Position numbers and translations under genes: made by a program | In this document: piece after piece, positions 36,517-46,690 of the stretch | How the letters are laid out: the number at the start of each line of letters is the position of its first letter | How positions within the stretch are numbered: position 1 is the first letter of the stretch | The notes under the pieces: generated by a model | Databases searched by the model: none | What the model was told of the DNA's origin: nothing | Seen by the model: only the letters and a program-made list of their open reading frames with translations | Assembly (NCBI RefSeq): GCF_023278565.1 | Contig: NC_064679.1 | Location: 1,736,001 to 1,800,000 of the forward strand | DNA length: 64,000 nt | Source of the DNA: Colletotrichum lupini | Taxonomy: Eukaryota; Ascomycota; Sordariomycetes; Glomerellales; Glomerellaceae | Direction: 5' to 3'

Positions 36517-36718
36517 TATCGGATTAGAAGTCTAATTCGATCGCGGTATATAGCCGACTACGCAGGGGCTAATTAGGGGCCCTATTTACGATTATCGTAG
36601 CTAGCCTAACTTACGGTTAGAACTTCTTTTTTATACCTACGCAGATATTTATATAGTTTAATTAATCTCTTCGTTAACTACGGTTCGAACTAACTACCCT
36701 ATAATAAGGATACTAATA
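36517..36718 (+). repeat. 3' LTR of E2
   Basis: 202 bp, TATCGG...CTAATA, preceded by a purine-rich tract near 36495-36510 and followed by the ATAAA duplication. Confidence 0.85.
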
Positions 36719-37508
36719 ATAAAAAAGAAGCCCTTTAGCGGCCCTCTAGAGGATTCTTTTCTTTTCTCCTTAGATCCTCGTCTTTTTAGCCTTTTTTTAG
36801 GCTAATAATAACTTTAGTAAGAGGTCGTAGGACTACTTTAGAGTAGCCGCTTTCTTTTTAAATTAATCTCCGAGATCTATAATACTCTTAGCTTAATATT
36901 ATTAAGACCTCTAAATCCCCTCTTCTCTCGTTAAACCGTCCCCTATATTATATTCCTAAGTAATACCCGGGGGGTAGTTAAGGGAGCTATAAGGAGGTTA
37001 TTTAGATCGCGGGCTTAAGGTCGTACTTATAAGATCCTCGTAGTAATAGACTTTCTTATATACTATAGATCTCTTAGCTTAATAACTCCTATAGGGTTAC
37101 CTTCGCCGCTAAGTAAGAATATTTACGTTTAGAAATCCCCTTTTTTAATCGCGCGGTACTCTTTTATACTATATTTTTATTAATTTAACTAGTTAATTTT
37201 TAATCGTAGGCCGGCCGCGGAAAAATCGTTTAGTAAAAAAGCTACTCGGGGCGATAGTAAAAGGCTAATTACTTAAGCGGTTCCGTTAATTAACGTAGTT
37301 TAATATAGTAAATATCGACCTCTCGTAGGTAGTAAAGGGCTACGATTACTTAATTCCGTGCGGTATTTAAGAATCGCCCCCTTTTTTATTTATTTTTATA
37401 AGGTTAATTAGTACGAATCTCCTATTTTATATAGTATTAAGAGGTTATCTCTTTTGCGTAGTAAAATACCTTACCGATCTACGATAGTAAAATTTAACTA
37501 CTAATTAG

Positions 37509-37713
37509 TATTAGTATCCCTATTATAGGGTAGTTAGTTCGAACCGTAGTTAATAAAGAGATTAATTAAACTATATAAATATTTGCGTAGTAGGTATAAA
37601 AAGGAGGTTCTAACCGTAGGTTGGGCTAGCTACGATAATCGTAAATAGGGCCCCTAATTAGCCCCTGCGCAGTCGGCTATATACCGCGGTCGAATTAGAC
37701 TTCTAATCCGATA
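37509..37713 (-). repeat. 5' LTR of E1
   Basis: 205 bp starting TATCGG in element orientation, presumably TG originally, and followed by the GATAT duplication at 37714-37718. Confidence 0.85.
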
Positions 37714-37718
37714 GATAT

Positions 37719-40700
37719 AGTAGCCGGTAGTCGAACTTTCTCGGCTTTAGTAAACTATAAAACTAGACCCTATTAATAGTAGACTAACTTTTTTAACGGC
37801 CTGATAATACCTAGAGGAGATAGGCTCGAGAGAATCGGGGCGGTTTTGGATATTAAGTAAAAGAACGGTAAATTATATATTTAAACTATTATTACTCTAA
37901 CTTGTATTTTTAAATACTACCCTTGTGGCTATCTAAATTTATAGATATCTTCTGCTACGGCTAGAGCGAAGGGTGCCTTAGCTTAGACTAGGTACTTAGT
38001 TTTAAGTAATCTAATATATTACGTCTTAGGGTTTAGCGGCATTAGGGGTTTTTAAGGATAGGCATTTCGGTTACTTCGGGTTCCTAGTTCCTAGTGCCTA
38101 TTAACTTAGGTTTCCCCTAGCTATAATAAGAGATACTTAGTCTCGTTCGTAGCTAATAAGTAGACGATTATAACGTTACTTAGGATATCTACTATTATAG
38201 TGTATAAGAAGAAGCGGATTTTGCTCTAAATTAGTACGAATAGATACCTTAATCTTATAAGAGAACGAACCCCGAACGCGAATTAATATAGGTAGCTAGG
38301 GTAGTATGTTATTACGGACTAGATAAGTCCTTTTATATCGCTTATTAATATAAACAGTAAGAAATAGTACTAGTTAATAAGTAGTTGCGCCGCTAATAAA
38401 AAAAAAAAAACAAAAAAAAAAAGGTCGAGAAATTAGGCTAAATAGTATTTAAGACGTCTATAGTAAGTCGGCTAAGGTATTAGAGAGTAACCGATTTTAG
38501 TTCTATATTGAGTAAGGATAGGCGCTCTTTGCCTAGCCCCTCTTTCTAAAGCTCTCTTTATAATTCTATGCATAGTAGGCCCCTAATCCTTAAAGCTTCT
38601 TCTTAGGAAGCTAAAGCGTTTTATATTAAAGGCGATAATACGGAGTATGCTAGTAATGCGGCGGTATTATATTATACGAGCCTTCGTCCGTTTAATCGAA
38701 AACATAGCGGTATATAAAAAACTTATAAAAATATATACGAAGAGACGTTTTAAAAGACGTAGAAATGCCTCGGCTATTTAATTTCCTAGGCTATTTATAG
38801 GCCTTGCTTTATATCGCTTCTAAGTTCTTATTGATAATTAGGTCCGTGTTATAGGATAGATAGTATATAGCGGGCCAGCGATCCCTAAGAAATTATATAA
38901 TCTGCGTAAGTCTTCGACTCCCCTAGTTTTTAGTAAATATTCTCCCTTTACCCGTGCTTCTTAATATTTAACCTTAACTACTTACGAGCCTAGATTGTTA
39001 TTATTACTTAGTGCTCTAAGCGTAGTAAAAAACCTACCTAGCTTACGATCCTCCTTATTATTAGACTCGCTATAGCTAGGTTCCCGGAACGTTAATAGCT
39101 TAGACCCTAACTAGGCGTAGGGCGTTAGTAGTAATCGATACGATTAGTAACCTTTGCGTTAGCTAGTTATAATAGGCCATTAGCTAGCTACTTTTTCTCG
39201 TACGACCTAGCTCTATTAATATAATGTCTAGTTATTTAAAAGCCCTTCTTTCCTCGTAGCTAGAGTTTTAATATTATAAGGAAGAAAGATAATAATCTAG
39301 CTAGGTTTATTACCTAGGACTCTATTATAAGTAGCGTAGCGTAGTAAAGCTTTACTAGCTATCCTTAGTAGCCCCTTTTATACTATACCCGCAAAGAAGA
39401 TTAAAACGATTATAAACGCGAGTTATAAACGATACTTATTATAGCCCTATAGACCCGCATTAAGTCTAATACTAAGACTAAATTATTTCTGTAGGTATTA
39501 TTTAGTATAAATAAGTACTTAAAATATTAAACGTAGACCCTTATTATGACGGTAACGCTAAGGTTTTTACCTGTTAGAGGTAAAATCTCTAAGTTATTAT
39601 ATAGTGTACTTACTTTTTTATAATAGTAATCGTACTTCTATTTGACGTTAGCGTTAATGCCTTAGGACCCTCCGTAGACTAGCTCTGGAGAGAGTTTTTT
39701 AATAACTAATAGTTTTTATTAATTTATAAAGAATAGAACGAACTAGCGATAGGGCCCCTATTGTTCGTAAGTCTCGGGAGTATATATTTATATACCTCTA
39801 TCTCCGAAACCCTATCTTACGACTATTTTTTATCTTCCTTGTACTTAGACTAGCGGTATATTATCTTCTCTGTTTATAGCTATTTCTGAGAGGAATTAAT
39901 TGTTATTTTTATTACCACGACTTTTACGTATTAGAATTAGCTAATTTGCATGCGCAATAGTAGATTACCCTAAATTAACGAGCGCTTAGTTTAATGATTT
40001 ATAATGTTACTAACTACTAAGGTCTATGTGATTATTAAGCCCATTCTAAGTACGGATTATCGTATATATAGCTACTCGAGTAGAAAATAAGGTATTTAAA
40101 GAGCTTTAATTAAACCTTAAATAGTAAGTGACCTCTAATTTGTAGTAGCTTCTACCTAGCCGCTTTTAAACGTGATACGAATGACTTATGATAAGGTTTT
40201 CCCGAGCTTAATAAGTAGAGCCTAGCCTTCGGTAGGGTAGTTTCATAGGGCGATAATTTTTATAAGGCTAGGTAGAGGTAATATAAAGTAGCTCTATAGG
40301 TACTTATAAAACCTTAGTTAAGTAAAGACTTGTAGCTAGCGAGCGATAATTTATAGATATCTATAGTATAATTATAGGGCTATAAAAGCGTCTAAGACCC
40401 TTCGTACGATTATATACTTATAAGTTAGCTTCTCCGGATAGGGTTGTGAACTTATTACTATATCACGAGCTAATTGCTAGTAATATAACCGTCTCTAGTC
40501 TTTCTCTAGTTATTTTTATTATAAAGCTATTTAAACGATTAGGAGGGAAAAGATTTAGATTATTACGCGATTTGTTTTTACCCTTTTTAAAAGTACTTAT
40601 GTAAGTATTAACGCCCTCTAGTACTTAATGGAATATTTTACTATGTGGCATACTTCTAAATTACCTAAATGTACTTTTTATACGATAAGCAGCCCTGGCT

Positions 40701-41400
40701 AAAGGAACCGCCTTAGTAGAGGAGGCTTGTGCTCCTTAGCTTTCGTTAGCCTTAAAATCTTAACTCTGTCTTAGTAAAAGTAGTTTTAGATCTAAAATAT
40801 TAAACGGCTAGTGGCAGCTTGAAGAACTTAAAGATACCCAGAGCTTTCGTTACGTACTTACTAATTAGCTAATTACTAAAGAAGTCCGGGTTGCTATTCG
40901 AAAGTAACTACCCTAAGACTAATCCTCTTATCCTATATTTATGAATTATTAGTCCCTTGAATTAGTTTGTTTAAATAAATTGAATAAAGGTACCTTATTC
41001 TTTTAATAACTAATTTCGGATTTAGTATCCGATAAGTTATTTCCGTATGAGTTACCCACAATCTCCCGCTAAACTATATTAGTTTAAGCTAGTAATAGGT
41101 AGAAAGTCTTCCTATTATCTTCGGAACATTCGATAATGTTATGTTATTTTAGGACCTAATTTTGTTCGGTTATTATAACGTAATAGCAAAATGCTTAACA
41201 TATTGGAGAAGAAAGGTGCGCTATGACGCAGGTCTTCCTACTTACTTAGCGTGCACTCGTCTAGGATTAATATACCAAAGGGTGATCTCTAAAAGGATGC
41301 TGACTTAGCTAGAACCTAATTAGCCCAGTGTAGGAAGTAATATCTCACCTTAGAACATAAGCTCGCTATAGGAGAAAATTTCGGATCGAAACAGACAAAA
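37719..41400. other. TpA-rich, RIP-like block of unknown origin
   Basis: About 3.7 kb with stops in every frame, strong TpA richness and a poly-A tract near 38400. It is not homologous by eye to the copia copies. Composition returns to normal near 41.4 kb. Probably an old mutated repeat or duplicated gene segment; I could not identify it. Confidence 0.5.
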
Positions 41401-41640
41401 TTACTTTACAGGTGCGTAGAAATGCCTGGCTCATCATCTATATAAGGTAAAATCGGATGTTTGTTTCTTCTCTAATCCAGGCTCTACATAGTACCAATGC
41501 GATTATTCAATATCAAGCCATCTCTACCAGCATATGTCATTATTGTCACCACGTGAGAAATGAGCTAATATTAATTAGTTGAGGAACTAATTGCCACATC
41601 CGAGCTCATTCAAAAAACAAGAAATCGGATCGAAGTCGAT

Positions 41641-43572
41641 ATGATTTGCCATCAACTCGAAGTGATATCCAATGAAGAAAATCCCATGACGTCCTCTATT
41701 GGAGCCTTCTCTGTTATTGTTCCTAAGGATACTCAGTTAAATAATGGGTTTCAGACGCCCAAGGACTTCGACTTCAATATGAGTTCAGACGCCAGACTCC
41801 TCGATCATGGTGCGTCTTCCTATAAGGGGTAGTCATTAAGAGCCACGAATTATTCCTCGCTAGTGGCTTCCTTGATTATCACCGGCTTACAGAGTCACAG
41901 TGGAAGAAGCTATAGTCACTGGCCAGGACATTGGCCACACTACGCTACAGTCAGATACAACCGAGAAGTTGAGCGAGTTACTTGTCTTGGACTCCGAAAC
42001 CAATGATTCTCTCCAAGAGTTGCTTCCCGGCTCGGTCGTACCTTCACCTGGAGTCGCTGCAATAGTCAACGCCGGAGCCTTCCCTTTGGTACATGATTTC
42101 GACTTGATTCTGACAGGTCCAAAGACTTTTACCAGCTCCCTACCGGAAACGACGTTCTTCTTACTTGACCACTACAAATCAAACATGCTGGATTCTTTTA
42201 CTCCAAAGCGCAACCGCTGTCCACCCTGGAAATTTCTGCACCTGCCCAGCGCCTTGCAGGCTGTATCAGAGATAAGCATCTGGGGCAGTACAGATCCCGT
42301 AAAAACATCTTTGCTGTATGGAATCTTATCGGTCTGTGCATACAACCTAGAGGCCTCCTCTAATACCAACGAGGAGGTCGCCGGTTTCTGGGGTCTTGCA
42401 GCCGCCGGGTTTTCTCAAACTGCTAGGGCACAATTATCGCTCGGTAGATTGCCTTGTGCAGAAGACTTGTGGCCGAGCCAATTGAACGAGTTTGTGATGG
42501 CGACGATGAGTATGAACACAATATCAGTGTGTTTTGAACTTCCACTACCCTTTGTGCTGAGACTAACGTAATCAAGGTCATGAGCGGCAAGTTCAACGAA
42601 GCCAGGGCATTCCTCCTCGCAGCCGAGCGCCTTATGGAAGAGCCATGTGCGGTCGAACCCCTTCAAAGCCGAGAGGCAAAAGTTCTCCGCAACATGCTTC
42701 AATATACCCGAGTCTTTGAGGAGACAACACATATTTACCCAGAGATGAAGACACCCGCCCACTGCACCAGTGCTAGTTTACGGCTACCAGATTCATATAT
42801 CGATGAACCCCCAAATGCACATTTCGACGCCAAGTTTCCATCTTTAAGAAGTAGAGTTTTCGTGAAGAACCACGATCCCAGACATTTGAATTCGTACACC
42901 ACGAATGTTCCAAACACTCAGGAGGCTCAACAAAATCTGTGTACGACCACAACCTTTGAGGGTATTTTCGGACTACCCGAGTCTCTTGTCAGTCTCATAT
43001 CACGTACAACCCATCTGATACGCGTTCTTAGCGATGCTTCGACCGGACTTGAGACTCCTGGAATCGTTGACACCATTCGAACACTAGAGCATGACCTTTG
43101 CGCATGGACTTTCGAAGGGCACGCCACAAATGCCCCACATCAGAGGCAAGATGTCGAAGATCAGCAAGAAGCTGCCTTCGATAATGCGAGAGAAGCAATT
43201 TATGCAGCAGTGGAGATATACTTCTATCGAGAAGTTCGTCATGTCAACCCAACTTCAGTTCAGCATCTTGTCGAGAAAGCGTTGAGGCATCTTCTCGATT
43301 ACGAGAGAGATGCTGAAGAGCGCGGCAACTTGGCTGTAGCGGGGGTGTGCTGGGCTGCCTTTATCGCTGGATGTGAAGCTGAAGGAGCCTCTTCGAGACA
43401 AAAGATAGCTCAATTTCTCTCACGAATTGCCCGAAAGAGCGGCACTGGTAACTTTAGAGCTGCATCGGAGTTTCTTCCTTGCGTGTGGAAATCAAGGATG
43501 GGGTTGGACACGTTCGATCAAAGCTGGAGAGAAGTGATGAGATCATCAAATACGTGTCTCATTTTGTCGTAA
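41641..43572 (+). CDS. ARCA/DUF3468-type fungal transcription factor, zinc cluster not visible
   Basis: Exons 41641-41809, 41895-42526 and 42577-43572 join in frame to 598 residues. The central part matches the fungal-specific regulator domain DUF3468 (ARCA-like): FLLDHYKSNMLDSFTPKRNR, PPWKFLHLPSALQAVSEISI, WGSTDPVKTSLLYGILSVCA, a helix with FNEARAFLLAAERL, and MLQYTRVFEETTHIY. The C-terminal part, GVCWAAFIAGCEAEGASSRQ, is also typical. Members usually begin with a Zn2Cys6 cluster, which I do not find here; upstream lies the TpA-rich block. Either an upstream exon was missed, or the DNA-binding end was lost. The ATG at 41641 is therefore tentative, and the first exon is the least certain part. 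The gene converges on the aldolase, 77 bp apart. Confidence 0.75.
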
Positions 43573-43649
43573 TACATATTCTCAAGACCTAGGCTCTTCG
43601 TTTCCATGCGCTTATGTCATACTTCCTTCTCAGTATTCGATCTATTCAT

Positions 43650-44617
43650 TTACTTTCCGTGACTCTCTGATCCAGATTTGAGGCTTCGCAATAATGTCTC
43701 GTTCTGGATCTCCGGCTGAAACTCGCAGTACAGCGAATCCTAGTGCAAAGAGTCATTAAATAATCATTTGGCTTTCTAGGAGAGTACTATCACTTACCGA
43801 ATCGCTACTTGTCTCGAAAGTGTGCTTGGCTGTTGCATCATCGATGCATTTCTTCTCGAGGCCGTCCTTTGCAGCCGCTTCGACTAGTAGCTGTATCTCA
43901 CAACAACGTTCCATCAGTGTGAAGAGATAAGCGGCCTCGTCAACACTCTGGCCGACGGTGAGCAAGCCGTGGTTCTGCATGATCAACCCTCTCCCATTTA
44001 GACCCAATGCCGATGCCACAGGATCACTCAAGCTTTCTTCAAAGACCAGGCCACCATAGCTGGTTAGCACAGCTTGAGCATCTCCATAAAACATAGCGGC
44101 GTCTCCATTTAACATCTCAAAGGGGCGTCCAAATGCCGACCAAGCTTTTCCGAACCTAGTGTGACAGTGGCACGCGGCAACAACATCAGGACGGGCTCTG
44201 TGGATCGCAGAGTGAATGAGGAACCCTGCCGCGTTCACTGGACGCGATTTGTTTCCTCCAATGACTTCTCCCTGTTCGTTCACCAACGCCATGTCGCCAG
44301 GGGTTAGCAACGCAAAGTGAACGCCGAGGCTATGAAGATAGATCAGCCTTGCAATCATATCTTGATAATCCAGTGGAAGAGTCTTCTTACGGATTGAGCC
44401 AAAATCTGTCGGGGAACTCTGGATCCCGAACGGAAATATGCCCGGCCATTCCCTCGCTGTAGCCTCTGCGCGCAAATACGTGGAAGGCATGTGCCATGTG
44501 ATCCAGCATGAAGGCGCGCTTGTCGGAAACGTCGGAGAACGTAGGCATTGCTTGCATGGTGCTGCCCTGGACGATAGCATCGAGCGGTGTTTTCTTTTGG
44601 TCGCCTAAGGAAGACAT
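43650..44617 (-). CDS. Class II aldolase/adducin-domain protein
   Basis: Three exons (44617-44391, 44329-43798, 43739-43650) give 282 residues. The second splice skips an in-frame read-through ending in TAA at 43756 and adds DSLYCEFQPEIQNETLLRSL, the usual C-terminal 'fQPE' element of fungal members. The domain contains GMAGHISVRDPEFPDRFWLN, GVHFALLTPGDMALVN, IHSAIHRARPDVVAACHCHT with the metal-ligand HxH, and MQNHGLLTVG with the third His. Class II aldolases use Zn to cleave sugar phosphates. Many fungal members are uncharacterised. No signal peptide, so cytosolic. The gene is tail-to-tail with the DUF3468 regulator. Confidence 0.87.
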
Positions 44618-45391
44618 TGTGATGTCGTCAAGCTGTGCCTTCGTGTCTGTGCTTGGTACGGTATCCGAAAGTTATGCGAGATCACCGTGGCTCATCTAAA
44701 TTGAGAGAGCCATGAAGTCGTGGCTTCCAGTAGCAAGTTTCAGTCCTCCTGGAAGATTAGAGGCTCATTTTATAGTATTGCGAAACTCGGCTTCGTGAGA
44801 GAGACCAAATGGGTCGTCGAATACTTCAGTCGTCGTCGGCCGAGCTCGCCCAAACCAGAAAGCAAGGTGGGGAAAGGGAGCCCATCCATCCGTCTACTTA
44901 CACTGAAAGGTTTCACGGGCCCAGGCCCCGGGTCCAACATCTATTGATGGGACTAAGCACTAGGAGTGCATGTAGATTAGATTGAGAGGTTACGTTTACT
45001 GATGATTCGCCCAGGTTCAACATGGTACTGTTTTCAGTCATTTCGGCCGACCTTTCCAAAGCTTTTTCCAAAGCTTTACAAAGAAAGGTGGGCCATTCAC
45101 TTCTAGAACGAGGTATACCAATCAGCATGCCTGAGAGGACGGCCCTCAACATTTGGTCGGAAATTGACAAGTGTCTTGCTAGCACTGAATTGAGACAGTG
45201 TTACTCTATCACGGCAGCCTTGAATGTAGACAGCATTCTGCTGCTTCAGGTTCAATGGAGGAAAGGAATTGTGCATTCAGTCGATCTTTGTTCTCTTCGA
45301 TAACGGGTATCTACTCTAGACTCCGGCGTCCATTTTGACGCAAAGCCTACTTCAACTCTTTAGACGGTTAATGAGATTCAATTTCGAGGTC
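44618..45391. other. Intergenic, upstream of the aldolase
   Basis: About 770 bp. A 93-codon plus-strand ORF (45022-45303) has no recognisable domain. A direct repeat of tccaaagcttt occurs twice near 45055-45080. Nothing else seen. Confidence 0.4.
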
Positions 45392-46690
45392 TTAGGCAGC
45401 CTGACAAGCTTTGACTGGGATTCCCAACAATCTGGTCAACCCGAAAAGTCTACCCATGCTCTCCTTGGCTCCAACCCTCAGCTCCTTTTTCACGGCACTT
45501 CTCAAGGACCCCTTCCAACCAAGGAAGGCCTCGGTCGTTGGCGCCCAGCCGCGGGAAAAGTCAACTTGCGCAGGCTGCATCGTCATCCACGGCGTCTTCT
45601 CACCAACCATTTGGGGTGGGTAAACAGCCGAGAGCTGCCAAACTTGCGCCGCCGAGACTGGCATCGGGGAGCGGGCAACCACCCAGTAGAATCTGCTCAG
45701 TGTATCAACGCCGCCGATCAAAGCTTCATCAAACGCGTCGGGGTTCCCGCTCGAGGCGCGAAGGAATTGGAAGTACACCTTCGTCAGGCGCAGCGCATCG
45801 TTGGCGCGACAGTCGCGAAGCTGAGGCGTGTCCGCAGTCCACAGCGGCGTGTAGTGATATGGGTGATCGGGCTCGCGGGCGTTGCCGAGGTCGCCGAATT
45901 TCCACTTTCTAGGATCGTGCTCGGATGTTACGAAGATGTTGTCTAGCTTGACGTCGTCGTGACACAGGTCGTGCGTCATGTGTAAGCTATCGAGTGCTGA
46001 GAGAAGAGACTCGAAAGATGGTCTAAACATTTGATCAAGCTCACGATACGAGTGTCGGTCGCCAGACCTACGCAACTTCTTTGCCAGGTTTTTAAGGGTG
46101 CCTGACTTGAGAAACGGCGAGACGAGGTGCCACTTTGGAGCCCCTGACGGTTCCGTGGCAGCTAAGAAGTAGTCTTGGACAGGGACGAAGTGTTCTCTGT
46201 ATCGCTCATCGTCCATCAATGTCGAGCCGTCATCGTGTCCGCCCATGATCAGACTCGCAGGGATCTCTGTGGGCCATCTTCTCGCAGACGCGTCTTTTCC
46301 TTGAATGCAATTTCGAAAAGGACTGGTTTCCTCATTGTAGACTTTGATGACAGTATCGTTAAACGTGAATGTTTCACCCTCTCTGCCTTTTCCAAGCTTC
46401 TTCCAATGGCGCCGGTTGTCCAGTAAGATGCCACGTGCAGCACTTGTGGTATCGGGATTGGCTTCCCATCCGGTGCTTGAAAGTATTGCCTCGTCGTGAT
46501 CCGCAAGGGGTGCGAACTTTGTCGGGAGATACTTGACTTTCATGTCCTCTCGATAGCGGAAATTAAGGTCCAACAAATGATACATGGCGACGATGGAAGC
46601 AATTACCAGGAACCGAAGTGTCATCCGCGCGGTGAACGACTTCAGTCCCCTCCGACGAGCCCCAACGGGGCTCCAACTGCGACCTGTCAT
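45392..46690 (-). CDS. Membrane-anchored protein-kinase-like protein
   Basis: Single exon, 432 residues from the first ATG (46690); the frame is open 40 codons further but without ATG. One hydrophobic helix near residues 25-42 (LRFLVIASIVAMYHLLDL) follows a basic N-terminus, suggesting a type II or tail-in membrane topology. The kinase fold is visible: a glycine loop LGKGREGETF (about 99-108), the ATP-binding Lys in VIKVYNE (about 116), a catalytic-loop motif CHDDVKLDNIFV (about 243-254) with HDD in place of HRD, and GDLGNARE (about 266) in place of DFG. HDD with GDLG resembles other fungal kinase-like proteins of secretory membranes. Activity is plausible but unproven. The C-terminus is basic, with no extra domain. 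Confidence 0.82.
   Translation of the reverse strand: MTGRSWSPVGARRRGLKSFTARMTLRFLVIASIVAMYHLLDLNFRYREDMKVKYLPTKFAPLADHDEAILSSTGWEANPDTTSAARGILLDNRRHWKKLGKGREGETFTFNDTVIKVYNEETSPFRNCIQGKDASARRWPTEIPASLIMGGHDDGSTLMDDERYREHFVPVQDYFLAATEPSGAPKWHLVSPFLKSGTLKNLAKKLRRSGDRHSYRELDQMFRPSFESLLSALDSLHMTHDLCHDDVKLDNIFVTSEHDPRKWKFGDLGNAREPDHPYHYTPLWTADTPQLRDCRANDALRLTKVYFQFLRASSGNPDAFDEALIGGVDTLSRFYWVVARSPMPVSAAQVWQLSAVYPPQMVGEKTPWMTMQPAQVDFSRGWAPTTEAFLGWKGSLRSAVKKELRVGAKESMGRLFGLTRLLGIPVKACQAA

Larger units (their letters stand above)
29873..36718 (+). mobile_element. Ty1/copia LTR retrotransposon E2, nested in E1, RIP-inactivated
   Basis: A 6846-bp plus-strand element with 202-bp LTRs at 29873-30074 and 36517-36718. 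A perfect 5-bp duplication ATAAA (29868-29872, 36719-36723) shows insertion into E1. Frames are closed by many TAG/TAA codons, but translation reading TAG/TAA as mutated CAG/CAA/TGG shows copia gene order. A gag-pre-integrase/integrase segment lies near 33.6-33.9 kb (SVTRLCNLLK). Reverse transcriptase lies near 35.0-35.6 kb with a TDD catalytic signature around 35455. RNase H lies near 35.9-36.3 kb. The element cannot be autonomous. It inserted after E1, and both were then mutated. Confidence 0.92.
23828..37713 (-). mobile_element. Ty1/copia LTR retrotransposon E1, interrupted by E2, RIP-inactivated
   Basis: A minus-strand element with 205-bp LTRs at 37509-37713 (5') and 23828-24032 (3'), and a perfect 5-bp target duplication GATAT (23823-23827, 37714-37718). 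Element E2 is inserted within it at 29873. Removing E2 and one ATAAA copy restores continuity with the homologous E3 sequence. The interior reads antisense to the copia order: RNase H relic near 24.2-24.6 kb, reverse transcriptase near 24.9-25.5 kb, integrase near 26.3-27.0 kb. Stops fill every frame. Compared with E3 it has lost about 330 bp near 29.83 kb. The 3' LTR still has the canonical terminal CA, and its outer part is less mutated. Confidence 0.9.

Noticed and set aside
41530..41575. CHYC upstream of the DUF3468 regulator as a start of a zinc cluster
   Set aside because: A C-X2-C is followed by a possible donor site, but none of the remaining cysteines of a Zn2Cys6 cluster follows in any frame after the plausible acceptors.
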